Shown here piece after piece: positions 48,747-59,639 of a stretch of DNA of 64,000 nucleotides. Source of the DNA: Blasia pusilla (Eukaryota; Marchantiophyta; Marchantiopsida; Blasiales); assembly GCA_050084515.1 (NCBI GenBank), contig CM114272.1, positions 53,754,001-53,818,000 on the forward strand. The letters are read 5' to 3'. Position numbers and translations under genes: made by a program. The notes below the pieces were generated by a model. That model did no database searches. It had not been told where the DNA came from and saw only the letters and a program-made list of their open reading frames with translations. Position 1 is the stretch's first letter. Each line of letters begins with the position of its first letter.

Positions 48747-49362
48747 AGAGAGGGACGGACGGACGGTTCTCACTGCCTGAGACCTACTCTGCCTTTGATG
48801 TGCTCGCTGTGGTGAGAACCATTTGGCAGCAGTGTTCCGGAAGCTGTCCGAACTGTGATCCGTACGTTCGGTGGTGGAGGAAGAGGTTTTCCGAAGTGAA
48901 CACATCTGAGCCTCGGTCAGTAGGTCGTAGCCGAAACCGTTTTTCTTGCAAAAATTCTAGGCGCTTCTTGTTCCTACCTTGCGTCCTGTGCAGCGTGAAA
49001 GATTTTATCAGCGGTTACACTCCACGTCTGGACCCCCATTTTCCTGCTTCTGAGTATAGGATATTACTCGGCGAGGTTTCTTTGTTAGGGAAACTTTCTT
49101 CTTTCCCGGTGTCCACCTGACGATTTCGACTCCTCGGACCTCTGTCTTCGCGTTTCCCCTCCGTATCCTTATCCTGCAATTAGAGTCCGTCATTTCCTCC
49201 ATCTTTCATTGCTGCCGAGTTCCCCTGTCTGTGCAGGATCTCTTCTCCTCGGGCTTGAATCTCAATTTGTATCCATGCTCCGTTGCTTCCTCCTTTTGTT
49301 GACATCCTACTACATGTCTTCTGCACAAGTTCTTCCTGAATTGCGGTGCAAATAATTGGTAC

Positions 49363-49400
49363 CTGCCAGTAGGTCAAATTCCTTTACGGCCTACTGGCAG
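49363..49400. repeat. Inverted repeat, 11-bp perfect arms
   Basis: CTGCCAGTAGG at 49363-49373 and CCTACTGGCAG at 49390-49400 with a 16-base loop, about 370 bases upstream of the ASG1-like start codon, possibly in its 5' untranslated region. Confidence 0.8.
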
Positions 49401-49773
49401 TAAGACTAACCGGAGCTTACTAATTATCCTTCACTGTTGTCTACGGTGTTGTTCAGTGGCTTGAAGGGATGTCCGTTCCATCTCTTTGACTACTCTCGGT
49501 AGCATCCTCTCATATCCAACTCTTCCCGAATAGGCAGAAGATCGGAATGGCTCAATTCCTCACCGCGTTTGGTCGAAGCAGGGCTCTTGCTCGATTGTTT
49601 GTCATGTAGCATACGAGGGCCAGTTATTTTTTGCTCCTACGTAACCGCCTGAATACCGCGAGACTTTCCACTACTCTGTGCCGGACGGGAATTTGTCCAC
49701 TCGAGGAGGCATATCGTGAAGTAGGAGACGTATAGGTGTAGGGAGTGGTGCAGTCACTGCAAGGTATAGGAGA

Positions 49774-52700
49774 ATGGTGTCATATGCTGTGCCAAGTGGC
49801 CAATTGCCCGTGAAGCCGAGGTCATCCGACCATCTCAGTCCCGCAGTGAAAGCCGAGTCCCCGCCGCTGAATCAGGGCTCTTCCGGCCCCTCACCTCAAT
49901 GGCAGAGTCATAGCTCTGGGATGTCAGGTCAACCGATGAGTCTAGTGCGTGTATCCTCACCACATCGGCATTCTTCTCTTCCGGCTCAGTCGTCTCCCAA
50001 GTTTGAGCACCAGCAGCACGGAGAAAGAGAGAGGGATTTATCTTTTGAAGAGTTTGGCCATGACCGCAAGAGAACCAAGATCCAGGATTCAGTTCACAAC
50101 ATATCCTCACAGGTGTGTACTTCCTCCAGGAGTAATTTGCTTTTCAGCTTTCGGGAGACGTGTTACAGGACAGCCGAGTCTTCTGATGTTCCCGTCCGTC
50201 TTAAGATGTTTCTCTGTCTATGGCCTTGGTAGATTATGTTGACAACTTTCCATCGAGGTCCGGTCTTTTCCCTCCGTATCGAGATTTGTGACGAGCTTTC
50301 AAAGGCATTGTATTTGAACAGGGCGAAGTATTTGCGTCGAGCGAGAGTGGAAGTTGAGCTCTACGGAAAGTTTTTGCAGTTGTTTGCCCTCTAAAGCCTG
50401 TTCTGTGATAGGCCGCATCGTCGTCGTCGTAAATCGAAATATGCGATGTCTTTGAGTACTGTAGCCGGTTGACATTCCGTTTTCCTGCTGCTTTTACTCG
50501 GATTCGGAAGGAGAAGCGAAATCTAACTTCGTGTCAATTGACTCTCAAATCATGTAGATGCAGTCGCAATTGTTGTCCCCAAGAGGAGTAACCGGCTCTT
50601 CAGGGTCCGCATTGGCAAGGGATGTGCCTTCGCCAGCCGCCAAGTACAGCGAAGCGCAGCATTCCTCGGACAGGAGCATGAACCGAACTTCTTCTGGAAG
50701 CCATCTGACCTCGTCAGTGGCGTGCAATCCATTGGACGAACCAAGTCCGCTCGGCTTGACTCTAAGGAAGACACCTTCTCTTCTGGATCTTATATCCATG
50801 AAGCTCGCGCAGAGCGCCGGTATTGATCAGGGATCTGGAAGCCCCGACGCGTTGGCACAAGAAGCAGCTAAGAATCGAGCCGGAAAGTGCCTAGTACCCA
50901 CCGCTACGGCTCAAGACAAGCTCAAAGCGTCGAATTTTCCTGCCTCGAGTCTGAAAATCGGCACTTGGGAGGTAGACATCTTTACTCATGTGACGGAGCC
51001 TACTTGATGATCATATAAGTTCTTCGTTGAGGAAAGTGCGTGGTTACTCTTGGTTAAGAAAATGAGGACTTTCAAGTTGACCGAGTGTCAATTGCATATC
51101 CATGTTATGGAGCTTCGGTTACCACACAGAGGGGCCTTAATTGGCAAATGGACAGAAGCCAAGAGAAGAAATGTTAGAACTTTCAATGTTAGACGGTGGA
51201 AGATAAGCTTTGCTACAAACGCCTTTTTGGTACAGAAATGAATTGGCCCAAAACGTGAACAGTTTCATGTGGAAAGAAATACTACTTTGGCGATCTTCAG
51301 ATCAGAGTGTAGTTTCTTGTTCTTCCACATCCTGTGACACAAATGCTAAATCTCTATTTTGATTGATGTTTCACCAGCGCGTCTCGAGGTACGAAGGAGA
51401 TCTGGTTGGCAAGTGCTACTATGCCAAACGCAAGTTGGTATGGGAGGTGCTGGAGACTGGACTCAAGAGTAAGATTGAAATCCAGTGGTCTGACATATCT
51501 GCCATGAAGGCAAGCTGCCCAGAGAATCTGCCAGGGTCTTTTGAGATCGAGGTAATCAAATGTTCCATGGCTGCACACTAGAGAAAGACAAGGCATTGGA
51601 AACGCTATCCAGGTGTTTTTGCACTAATTTCTGCTAGTTGTAACCCCTTAGTTGGCACATATTTTTCAGGTTTCACGACCACCTCTTTTCTTCCGCGAGA
51701 CAAACCCTCAGCCAAGAAAGCATACCCTTTGGCAGGCCACGTCGGACTTCACAGGAGGGCAAGCTACCGTATGCAAGTGAGTATCCTACAGCAAGATCTC
51801 CGAGGTTTTCCTGTCTCGCAACTTCTGTGTGACCTACTGGTGGCGGTCAGATGTTATCCATGTCTTGTGAAGATTGTAAAGAACATACAAGTCCTGTTTC
51901 ATCTGTCTTGCAAATGGGTGAGTGAAGATGGTGTCTCCATTTGTGCTCTGAAGTTGTATGTTTGACTCTAATCTTTGGATGTGTAATACAGGCGTCATTC
52001 CTTGCAGTTTCCTGAAGGGGTCTTAAACAGGCATTACGAGAAATTGGTACAGTGTGATCCTCGGCTGAAAGCCCTTGTAGCAGGGACACTGAGGCCTGCT
52101 GGTGATTTTGATCACTCAAACTCTTTGTTTGATGGGCAGCATCAACATCTGCCCCCCCACCAGCAGTTAGTACACCAGAACGATAGCATGAAGAACCAGC
52201 CATCGTATATGCTTCCTCACATGCATCTCCAGCCAGTGAATGCCGCCATGTCTCATGTGGGAATCATATCCGATTCCAAGCCGGAAATAAGGTCATTAAA
52301 GATGCAATCAAGTGATTTAGCATCTCCCAGTTCAGGTAAGCAGCATGCATACTGGTTCATATCAGTCGTTTTGAATTGAAGTAAGGCACTCCCATGTACT
52401 ACGGGTTATTGCCATATTGCATTTGAACTGTCCGTGTATGGGACACTACACTTTTTGTTATCTTTCTTTACTTTTTGCTTTTCTGCTGTCCATAATCTCT
52501 GGGTTGTATTATAATGTTCTTTTAATCTCTGAAAATCTGAGGTACTGAATTGGAGTTGTGTATTTTACAGTGATGGACGCAAGAGTCAGTGATGAGAGTG
52601 GTACCAGTGATAACGAAGACTTGAGGCTGCAAGAAGAACTAAATGAATATGATGGGATGGAAATGATGTATTCGAACCAATCCATCGGAGTTCATGACTT

Positions 52701-53256
52701 ACCTGATGTGAAGCCTGGTAACAATCTTTACATGACTGTTGGGAACGCCTTGCCTCCTGATCGCAAGATTCTTGAAGAGATAGCCCAGGTTCTTTTGGGA
52801 GAACCTGCTTCTAACATCTCTACAGATCAGGCCTTGGTTCTAGCTGCAAGAGTTGGCCACATGTCTGCCGCCTTAGCTGAAGAATTTCATCTCCCCCATC
52901 CGTCTAGTCACGGGCTGTTGGAGGGAGTGGGATTACCGGATACCAATCATCTCCATCACTCTTTCAATCCTTACCATGTGAAAAGTGAGATTGGGTTAGG
53001 GGCTGATCCGATGGAGTTGATGATGTCTTCATCAGGAAACAATACTTTCCAAGGCAGGATGTCACATAGAGACCCTTCCTTTAGTTCACTCATGTCTTGT
53101 ATTAGTAAGCATGGCTCAGCAAGTGATTTGCTTATGAATCTTCCGCGAGTTGCATCGCTACCCCAGCTGTTTGAGCCATCTGCACAGATCCCCCTAGGTA
53201 GGTACGATCCGTCCCTCATGAGGCCGTCTTATTTGGGCAGTGAAAAGCTTAGATGA
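49774..53256 (+). CDS. ASG1: ASG1-like plant protein, six exons
   Basis: Exons 49774-50112, 50558-50971, 51378-51551, 51670-51776, 51992-52335 and 52571-53256 join with GT-AG borders and correct phase into about 687 residues ending in TGA. The conserved core spans exons 2-5: TLRKTPSLLDLISMKLAQ, FPASSLKIGTWE, VSRYEGDLVGKCYYAKRKLV, KIEIQWSDISAMKA, RPPLFFRETNPQPRKHTLWQ, ATSDFTGGQ and LQFPEGVLNRHYEKLVQCD. This matches the plant family of Arabidopsis ALTERED SEED GERMINATION 1 (At2g24100) and its paralogue. The molecular function is not established; the N-terminal 110 residues are Ser/Pro/His-rich with HDRKRTKIQ as a possible nuclear signal, and exon 6 is acidic then Met/Ser-rich. The first ATG in the open exon was taken as start; an upstream untranslated exon is possible. 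No lesions seen, so it looks functional. Confidence 0.88.
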
Positions 53257-56200
53257 CAGTGGATGTCAGCACCAATAAGGCCTTTTCTGGAAGTCGGTTG
53301 GTATATAAACAAGTACGCAAAACCTGTAATTTTTCCCTTACATATTCATAGAGGAAATACTTCATTGGGGAATCAAATTCTTTTTCACTCAGAGAAACCT
53401 TGATTGGCAATTTACCAGTTGCTGGAATCAATTCCGCGAGTGCTGATCCTATTTACGGTAGCTTAGCTTTACTGATGATGTGCAGTGCCCAGGTTTTTAA
53501 ACATCTCCTGGAGACGGATAGGCTTACTACCTTTTGTATCCATCACTTCCGTTCTGTAGTCCACTTCTCACTCACGACAGGTCCCAGTGACACATGCATG
53601 TACGAATCTAAAAGGGTTAGGAATGGTATGTAAAATTTTACCTTTAGAGAGGTCCCTCCGGGGAATGAGAGGAGATGTCTTATTTGTATAGAGAACTTTT
53701 TGTGAAAACGGTCATAATAACTTGTACCATTGCATCCGATGAAAAAAGTTTCCTCTGGTGTTCTTTGGTTGTGTTACGTGGTGTACTGGATCCTACTTTT
53801 GGACGCGTGATGTTTTCCCATTGTTGTTACGTGTGGGCTCCCTGATTTTCGTGCTTCCTCTGGTCAAGAGGTTTGTCCAAGCTGGAAGGCTGCTGGGGGG
53901 TATGCGTTTGACTCGGCCGATCTAGGCTGCGATTCTCGGGGGTTTGAGGTGGGTTCACTCTCGCAGACCGGGATCTAATCGAGAAGAGAAGTGCGGAGGA
54001 TTTCGTTTGCATTGTCGGTGTCGAAAATGTATGCCATCGCTCCTCTGCTGTCGAAGTGTAAGTTGAATGAAGTCATCAAGTGCACGACTTGGAGCCGGTG
54101 TGTGCTGGCAGCGAGTTGGCAGGTCCTTCCGTAGCGAATGAAGCTGAGAACGTGATGGACAGAAAACGCCATGGATGGATGTGGTGGCTGACGTACACCA
54201 GCTAAAGCAGAAGGTGTGATCCGGAACGTGTTTTGGACTCTCCTCTCCCCTGCCAGAGCTCGAGTACCCTGGGCAGCACGTGGGTGAGGAACGACAACGT
54301 TTATGTGGACGAAAAGACCGCTCGAAAGGCCAGTCGATAGTGAAATACACTCGGCTCGGACTTCCGTCGACCCTGAACGCGAAACGCCCAGACTGCCATG
54401 GCTCTCCCACTATAAGCGGTTCCTGTCTTCCGGTCTCGCCCATGGAATCCTTCGTCTTATCTGTTACATGTACTTGAATGAGCGAGTCGTCCTGCGTCCT
54501 CGCTTGTACCAACTTCGGTTTTCCATCTCAAGTAACCTCCAACATCCACTGTCGAATCTCGATATCCATCCACCTCGCCCGGGTCACTCCTTCTGATCCT
54601 GATATAGTAAAGTTGCCAGCAGACCCACCCACCACAGCAATGTCGTAGAATAGTGGTTTAACGTACGCCTCCAAGCCACAACCTCGAGAACTGTGCTCCA
54701 ATCGCGCATCCCGTTAGCCGACCACATCCAGAGAATTCTACTCCCCAATAGATGCGCTCCGAAGGGTGTAGAGATAACATCAGCACGTATATACGGATCG
54801 GACTACGCGACCCGCGGAATCAAACTCTTCTGCACTTTTGCAAAACGTGACCGACTCTTTCATCCCTTTCCTCAACTGTGCCCCTACGGAAGCGTCTTCC
54901 GGGAGACGACGTAGCAATGTCAACTTACCGGATCGACGGGTGTAGTCCTTCCCGCTCGAAGGCGAGGCGGTTGCAATAGCCCTCACCATAGTGTGAGGGC
55001 TATTGCAGTAGAGGCCAAACCGTCGAAGAACGCACGGGAGCTTCACATGTCAGTGACAGGGAAGAAGACCAGTGCGAGGGCACGACAACCTCTGCTCGAT
55101 TCGGCATACGAAGATTCCACTTTCGCTTCCATCATAATTGGCCAAATTTTATTTACTTATTCCTCTGATGATGACTCTCCCCATTCTTTTTTTAGACACG
55201 TGCTTTTCTCTTGGCCTGATCCTATCAACACACAACACAACAGGAAAACTGGAATGGTATGTTATTCTCCGCTTGCACCGAACGAAGTGTCAACAACCGG
55301 AAATCTGAAACCCTCGAACCCAATGGGATCGCCAGCTTCCTCCGCTGTCGTCGTTCTGCCTCTCCTCCTGAGAGACCGGACTCATTGCAGAGCGGCCTTC
55401 CATCCGAGGTACGCTCCGTCGTCGCCCACCCATTCCATCCAACCTCTCCACCATCGTCGTCCCCTCCGATGAGGATCCCGCACATGTGTATGCCATTCCC
55501 GCCTGCGTTGTAGTGAAGTGGAGTGGTGACACGGGAGCGTACTCCGACGATCGAACGACACGACGCAGGCCCCATAAGCATAGAAATAGGCCGGAGTCCA
55601 CTCGAGGAAACTTAAGCTGAAGAAACGGGCGACTAAGCGACAAGTAAGTTGACTTAAGAAGAAGTCCACTTGCATGTACACTCGAAACGAAGCGAACGCT
55701 ACACACACACACACTTTTTCTTCGGCGCCGGCAAAATGAACGGTCATCATGAACCAAGAAAGATCCAAAAGACGGTCGCTCATCGTAATCACGGGTTGCG
55801 CCAAGTTCGTGGCGAAAAGGTCGCCCTCCCCCTTCGGAAAGAAACTCTTCACACGAAACACTTCCGGCATCCGGATAGAAGCACCCGCGTGCGTGAATGA
55901 TGTCGCGGCAGCAGGGGACCGGATTTCAACGTCGCGGTCGCCTAACGCAAGGCGACCGCTTTCCCACCCCAAACGGAAGTGCCAGTCACCTCTGACGAAA
56001 AGGTCTCGATCGGCTCCGAAGGAAAGGAACGGGAGGAAGGAGGTCACGGGCCATGCATTCGATTCATGCACCGCTCGATCGAGCGCCGAGGGGCCGCCCT
56101 TTCTCGTTCGTTCGGACGGTGAAACTGTTTCTGTTCTCTGTCTACTCATCACTCACGCACACAACAACAGCGGCCACGTATGCAATTATTGAAGACTTCG

Positions 56201-56945
56201 CGAGCCGTAATAAACCCCGACAACATCCGCGAGCCGAGCGAACAGTTGGAAACCCCCGTCGGGTCGGGCCGACGGACGGACGGATGGACGGCCATCCAAA
56301 TAGTCCGTCCAATGAGGTCACCCGGATCATTGTCTCACTATTGCATGTAGGCATATTCCTCGTGAACGTGTGGAGTCATCTGCGGGACGTGGCCGTCCAC
56401 TACTACTCATAAAAGCAGGTGCGGGGAGGTGGGGCAATGAAGACCCGACACGAAACAGCGCCACAATGTGACGTATGTATGTATGTATGAAAAATATGTA
56501 CGAACCCCCCAGAATACGCTATTTGGAAGCCGCGATTCCGCCGGAGGAATTCGTCGGTATCTACAGCCTCAGCCGTATAGTAATGAACTCTCGGAATACG
56601 ACGGCGTGACGTACACAAAATTTGCGTACTGACGGCTAGGACGGCCAGCTGGCGCTGACGTGCGAGGACGTGGCACACTGCGCTTGTGGCAGCATTACGT
56701 CAAGCAGCATGATCCTACTGTCAGGTTAGCTTGACCGAGCGGGAACTGCCGGTGGGCCCTCTCCCATGTTACCGGAAGCAAGAAAAATTGCCTGCCAGAA
56801 ACATTTCCAGCGCGGTCGGTAAAATTACCGAACGGACGCTCCCTTTTCACAGGCGCGCGTTAAAAAAGAGCGGACGGGAATAGATAAAACGAAAACAATA
56901 TCTTAATAATGCCTCACTTCCATATAGTTATAAATTTAGTTATTT
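53257..56945. other. 3' flank of ASG1-like gene and further CpG-rich DNA
   Basis: The first few hundred bases are likely 3' untranslated sequence. From about 53900 the region is GC-rich again with open frames on both strands (the longest, 256 codons on the minus strand at 55382-56152) that resemble no protein and overlap each other. CATG/TATG repeats occur at 56470-56490. Confidence 0.45.
54972..55007. repeat. Perfect hairpin, 15-bp arms, 6-base loop
   Basis: TGCAATAGCCCTCAC at 54972-54986 and its exact reverse complement at 54993-55007. No T-run follows, so it is not an obvious terminator; it lies in non-coding GC-rich DNA. Confidence 0.9.
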
Positions 56946-57102
56946 TTATAACAAAGTGGATAAAATAGCTTGAGGTGGTGTTTTTCACAACGACTTTTCT
57001 GCATATTCCTCGTTTATCAGCAAGGGGTTTTCAGGAATGGTTTTTGAGCATCTCTGCGATTGTTTTATCCCAACAGAGTGACTTTGTCTCTTTATATAAG
57101 GT

Positions 57103-58713
57103 GTGTGCACATATGGCGGCAGGTCGTCTCCCATAGGTCGTCTCCCATTCTCTATCTCTAGGCTCTTAGGGGCTTGTCGTTTGTTGGCTATGGATAAGCC
57201 TCCTTCAGGTGTGCACCCTTTGGCTATTGGAGAGGTTTTATACCGCTTGGTCAGTCGATCCCTATGCTTGCAATTTCGTTCTCACTTTAGTGCTCACTTA
57301 TTTCCTCATCAATTTGGAGTGGTAACTCCTGGAGGTTGTGAGGCTGTGGTGCATGGGATTCGCTCCATTCTTGATATTCATCCAGATTGGGTAGCAATTC
57401 AAGTCGATGTGGCTAACGCATTCAATTCAGTTTCTCGTGCGGCCATCTTTGAGGAATTACGTTGTGCAGGAGGACAACTCGCGAGCCTCATTCCATTTGC
57501 TCGCTCCTTCTATGCCTATGATATGCCCATTATCTATTCCCATCATGCTACTTCTAGGGAATATAGTAATCTACAATCGGCTTGTGGCACACGTCAAGGT
57601 GATCCCATGGGGGGCCCACTCTTTGCCATTGCCCATTTTCGTGCCCTCCGAGCATCAGCACAAGCATTTCCATCTTGTCTTTTCCCTTCTATTGCTGATG
57701 ACACTCACATTTTAGGTCCTCCTTTTGAAGTGGTTCCTGCTTATACCCATTTCGTTGAGCAACTCTCTTTCTTAAACCTTAAAGTCCAACCTAGTAAATG
57801 TGGAGTATGGTCTCCTTCATGCCTTCCCTCAACATTCACCCCACCTACTCCTGATTTTCCCATTTACATTGAAGGGGTTAGAGTTCTTGGGGTCCCAATT
57901 GGCTTCATCGACTATGTCTCAAAGTTCTTGGATGAGGCCCTTTTGAAAGACGTGGAATGGCTTCATTTATTACCTCATCTTGGGGATCCCCAAGTGGCTT
58001 ATGGGATTCTCTCCCAATGTTTTCTTCGACGTCCTTCCTACCTTCTTCGCACTTGTCCTCCCACTTCAAGCTTCTTACATTGGCTGGCTTCTTTTGATGC
58101 TTCTATCTTGGCAACTTTTGGTCAACTTCTTGGCCCGAATACCTTTGAGGGAGAGGATGGTGTCTTTGCTTCACGACAAGCTATCTTGCCTATTTCTTTT
58201 GGAGGGGTGGGACTATCCTCCACAGTCACATCTGCTCCCGCAGCCTTTTTGGGGAGTTGGGCGTTGGTAGCACCGATTATGGCTTCAAGGTTTCTCCAAG
58301 GAGATACACCTATCTTGATGGATCATATCGCCCATGTCGAGGAGGGGGACTTGTTATTTCAACAACAACTAAGATCTGCACGAGCTCTTCTTCCTCTTGC
58401 TACACAAGCAATTCTACCCCCTTTCAATCAACTAATTATAGAAGGGCTTGATCGACTTCAAGAGCATATCTCCGAGAATCTGCATCAAATCAACTTTTCC
58501 AAAGATTCTCTCGAGGCATCCTCCGACGCTAATCGAGCTCGTCTCACGTTCATGTCTTTGGTATCGGAGCGGGGCGTGGCTTCTTGCAAATCCTCTTATT
58601 CTTCCATTTCGTCTTCCTCGAAGTATATTCTCGATAGCTTTGCGGTTACATCTTGGACTTCCCCATCCTTCTCTCTTAGGTGTGCCGAATTGTGTATGCG
58701 GGGATCCCATTGA
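57103..58713 (+). pseudogene. LINE reverse transcriptase
   Basis: Non-LTR RT blocks in order: DKPPSGVHPLAIGEVLYRL, FGVVTPGGCEAVVHGI, AIQVDVANAFNSVSR (first catalytic Asp), CGTRQGDPMGGPLFAIAHF, SIADDTHILGP with the catalytic ADD at residues 198-200 of this frame (57694-57702), and LKVQPSKCGVWSP. Upstream, KVCAHMAAGRLP in another frame continues the protein, and the shift is explained by a perfect 14-bp tandem duplication at 57121-57134 and 57135-57148. A second shift near 58570 moves the coding frame, so the last ~45 residues of this frame are spurious. Upstream of about 56962 no LINE coding remains. Confidence 0.9.
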
Positions 58714-59359
58714 TGCCAAGGGTATCCATATTATCCGATGTGCACATGGTGGAGAATGAACGGCCACACATGATGTCATTAGAGAGGCGGTAGCATTGGT
58801 GGCTTGTACGGCAAGATACACCGTTGGGCAAGAGCAACTCCATGTCCTACCTTCAACCACACAAGCAACCTCTCGTCGGAGAGTGGATCTTGTTATGTCT
58901 CGAGGTGGATTCCGGACACTAGGTGATGTGGTGGTTGCTGATCCAACACGTTTTAACTTGGTGTGTAGAGCCACACATACCAAAGGTTTGGCGGCCGAAG
59001 CTGCAGCAAGAATCAAGGAATTAAGTTATGCTGTGAGACATGCGACTGACGGATTTATTCCGTTTGCAGTGGAAGTATTCGGTCATTTACATGTGTCTTT
59101 TGATACTTTCCTGAAAAAATGTGCTCACCACTCCTTCGAGAATCATCACCTTGCCCCTTCCCGTAGTCCTTCTCTCTCGGTTGTTACTACTTATTTTAGG
59201 CAATGCATCTCAGTGGCCTTACAACGTGCACAAGCCTTGGCATTAATACGTTGTGCGGAGGTGGTGGGAGGTCGCTCGCCTCGTCGTCCATTCACGTCTG
59301 ACCAACCACTCGTGTTCTTGTCAGATTTGTTTCAGGCAATCAATCGTGTTGCTTGTTGA
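58573..59359 (+). pseudogene. LINE zinc-binding and restriction-like endonuclease domain
   Basis: In the second frame SGAWLLANPLILPFR and ALRLHLGLPHPS precede CVCGDPIDAKGIHIIRCAHG, a Cys/His cluster like that before the endonuclease of R2-type LINEs. Next comes RRRVDLVMSRGGFRTLGDVVVADP, which carries the spaced acidic residues of the PD-(D/E)XK-like nuclease; the usual Lys is not obvious. TGA at 58757-58759 stands where CGA (Arg) fits. Such enzymes nick the target to prime cDNA synthesis. The frame ends at 59357-59359. Confidence 0.75.
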
Positions 59360-59489
59360 GCCGGTGTTTACGTGGGCTTGTTGCCATTTTCTTTTTGCAT
59401 TCTTTTATGCATTTTTTTACTCCTCTTTTGAGTTGTTATTACCTTTCTTTGTCCTCTTTTGAGGTTTATTTTATAATAAAGTGGATTCA

Positions 59490-59630
59490 TAGTTGAATTA
59501 CGCTTATTCATTCTCACGAAAGTCGAATTAAGCTGTGTGGCACACTTAAGCAAAACTAAGCACCCTCAGCCGATTTCGACCTGCCATCTTACTGAGGTAG
59601 AGGTTACCCATTGAGTTACAATCCCTTCCA
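59490..59630 (-). mobile_element. tRNA-like SINE head
   Basis: Reading the minus strand from about 59626: GGGATTGTAACTCAATGGG contains an A-box-like TAACTCAATGG, and about 30 bases on AGGTCGAAATCGG resembles the B box, one base short. The 3' half of an acceptor stem is not found, so it is not a full tRNA gene. The arrangement matches the head of a tRNA-derived SINE; the body runs toward the LINE 3' end. Confidence 0.4.
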
Positions 59631-59639
59631 CATTGACTA

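Larger units (their letters stand above)
42100..49773. other. GC- and CpG-rich domain upstream of the ASG1-like gene
   Basis: Base composition rises sharply at about 42150 and CpG becomes common, unlike the AT-rich flank. Many 60-215-codon open frames exist on both strands because stops are scarce, but I recognise no domain and the frames overlap each other. It probably holds the promoter and 5' untranslated region of the gene at 49774 near its right end. CT-rich tracts lie at 42593-42612 and 48620-48640. Confidence 0.5.
56962..59470 (+). mobile_element. LINE with restriction-like endonuclease, 5'-truncated
   Basis: The element codes for an RT followed by a zinc-binding and restriction-like endonuclease domain and lacks an N-terminal part. 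The 16-bp TTATAACAAAGTGGAT at 56946-56961 and TTATAATAAAGTGGAT at 59471-59486 differ at one base and flank the coding part, as expected of target-site duplications made by target-primed reverse transcription. Two lesions and a 14-bp duplication break the frame, so it is inactive but fairly young. Confidence 0.7.

Noticed and set aside
55382-56152. 256-codon open frame on the minus strand
   Set aside because: No domain, several equally long overlapping frames, and GC-rich composition that makes stops rare.
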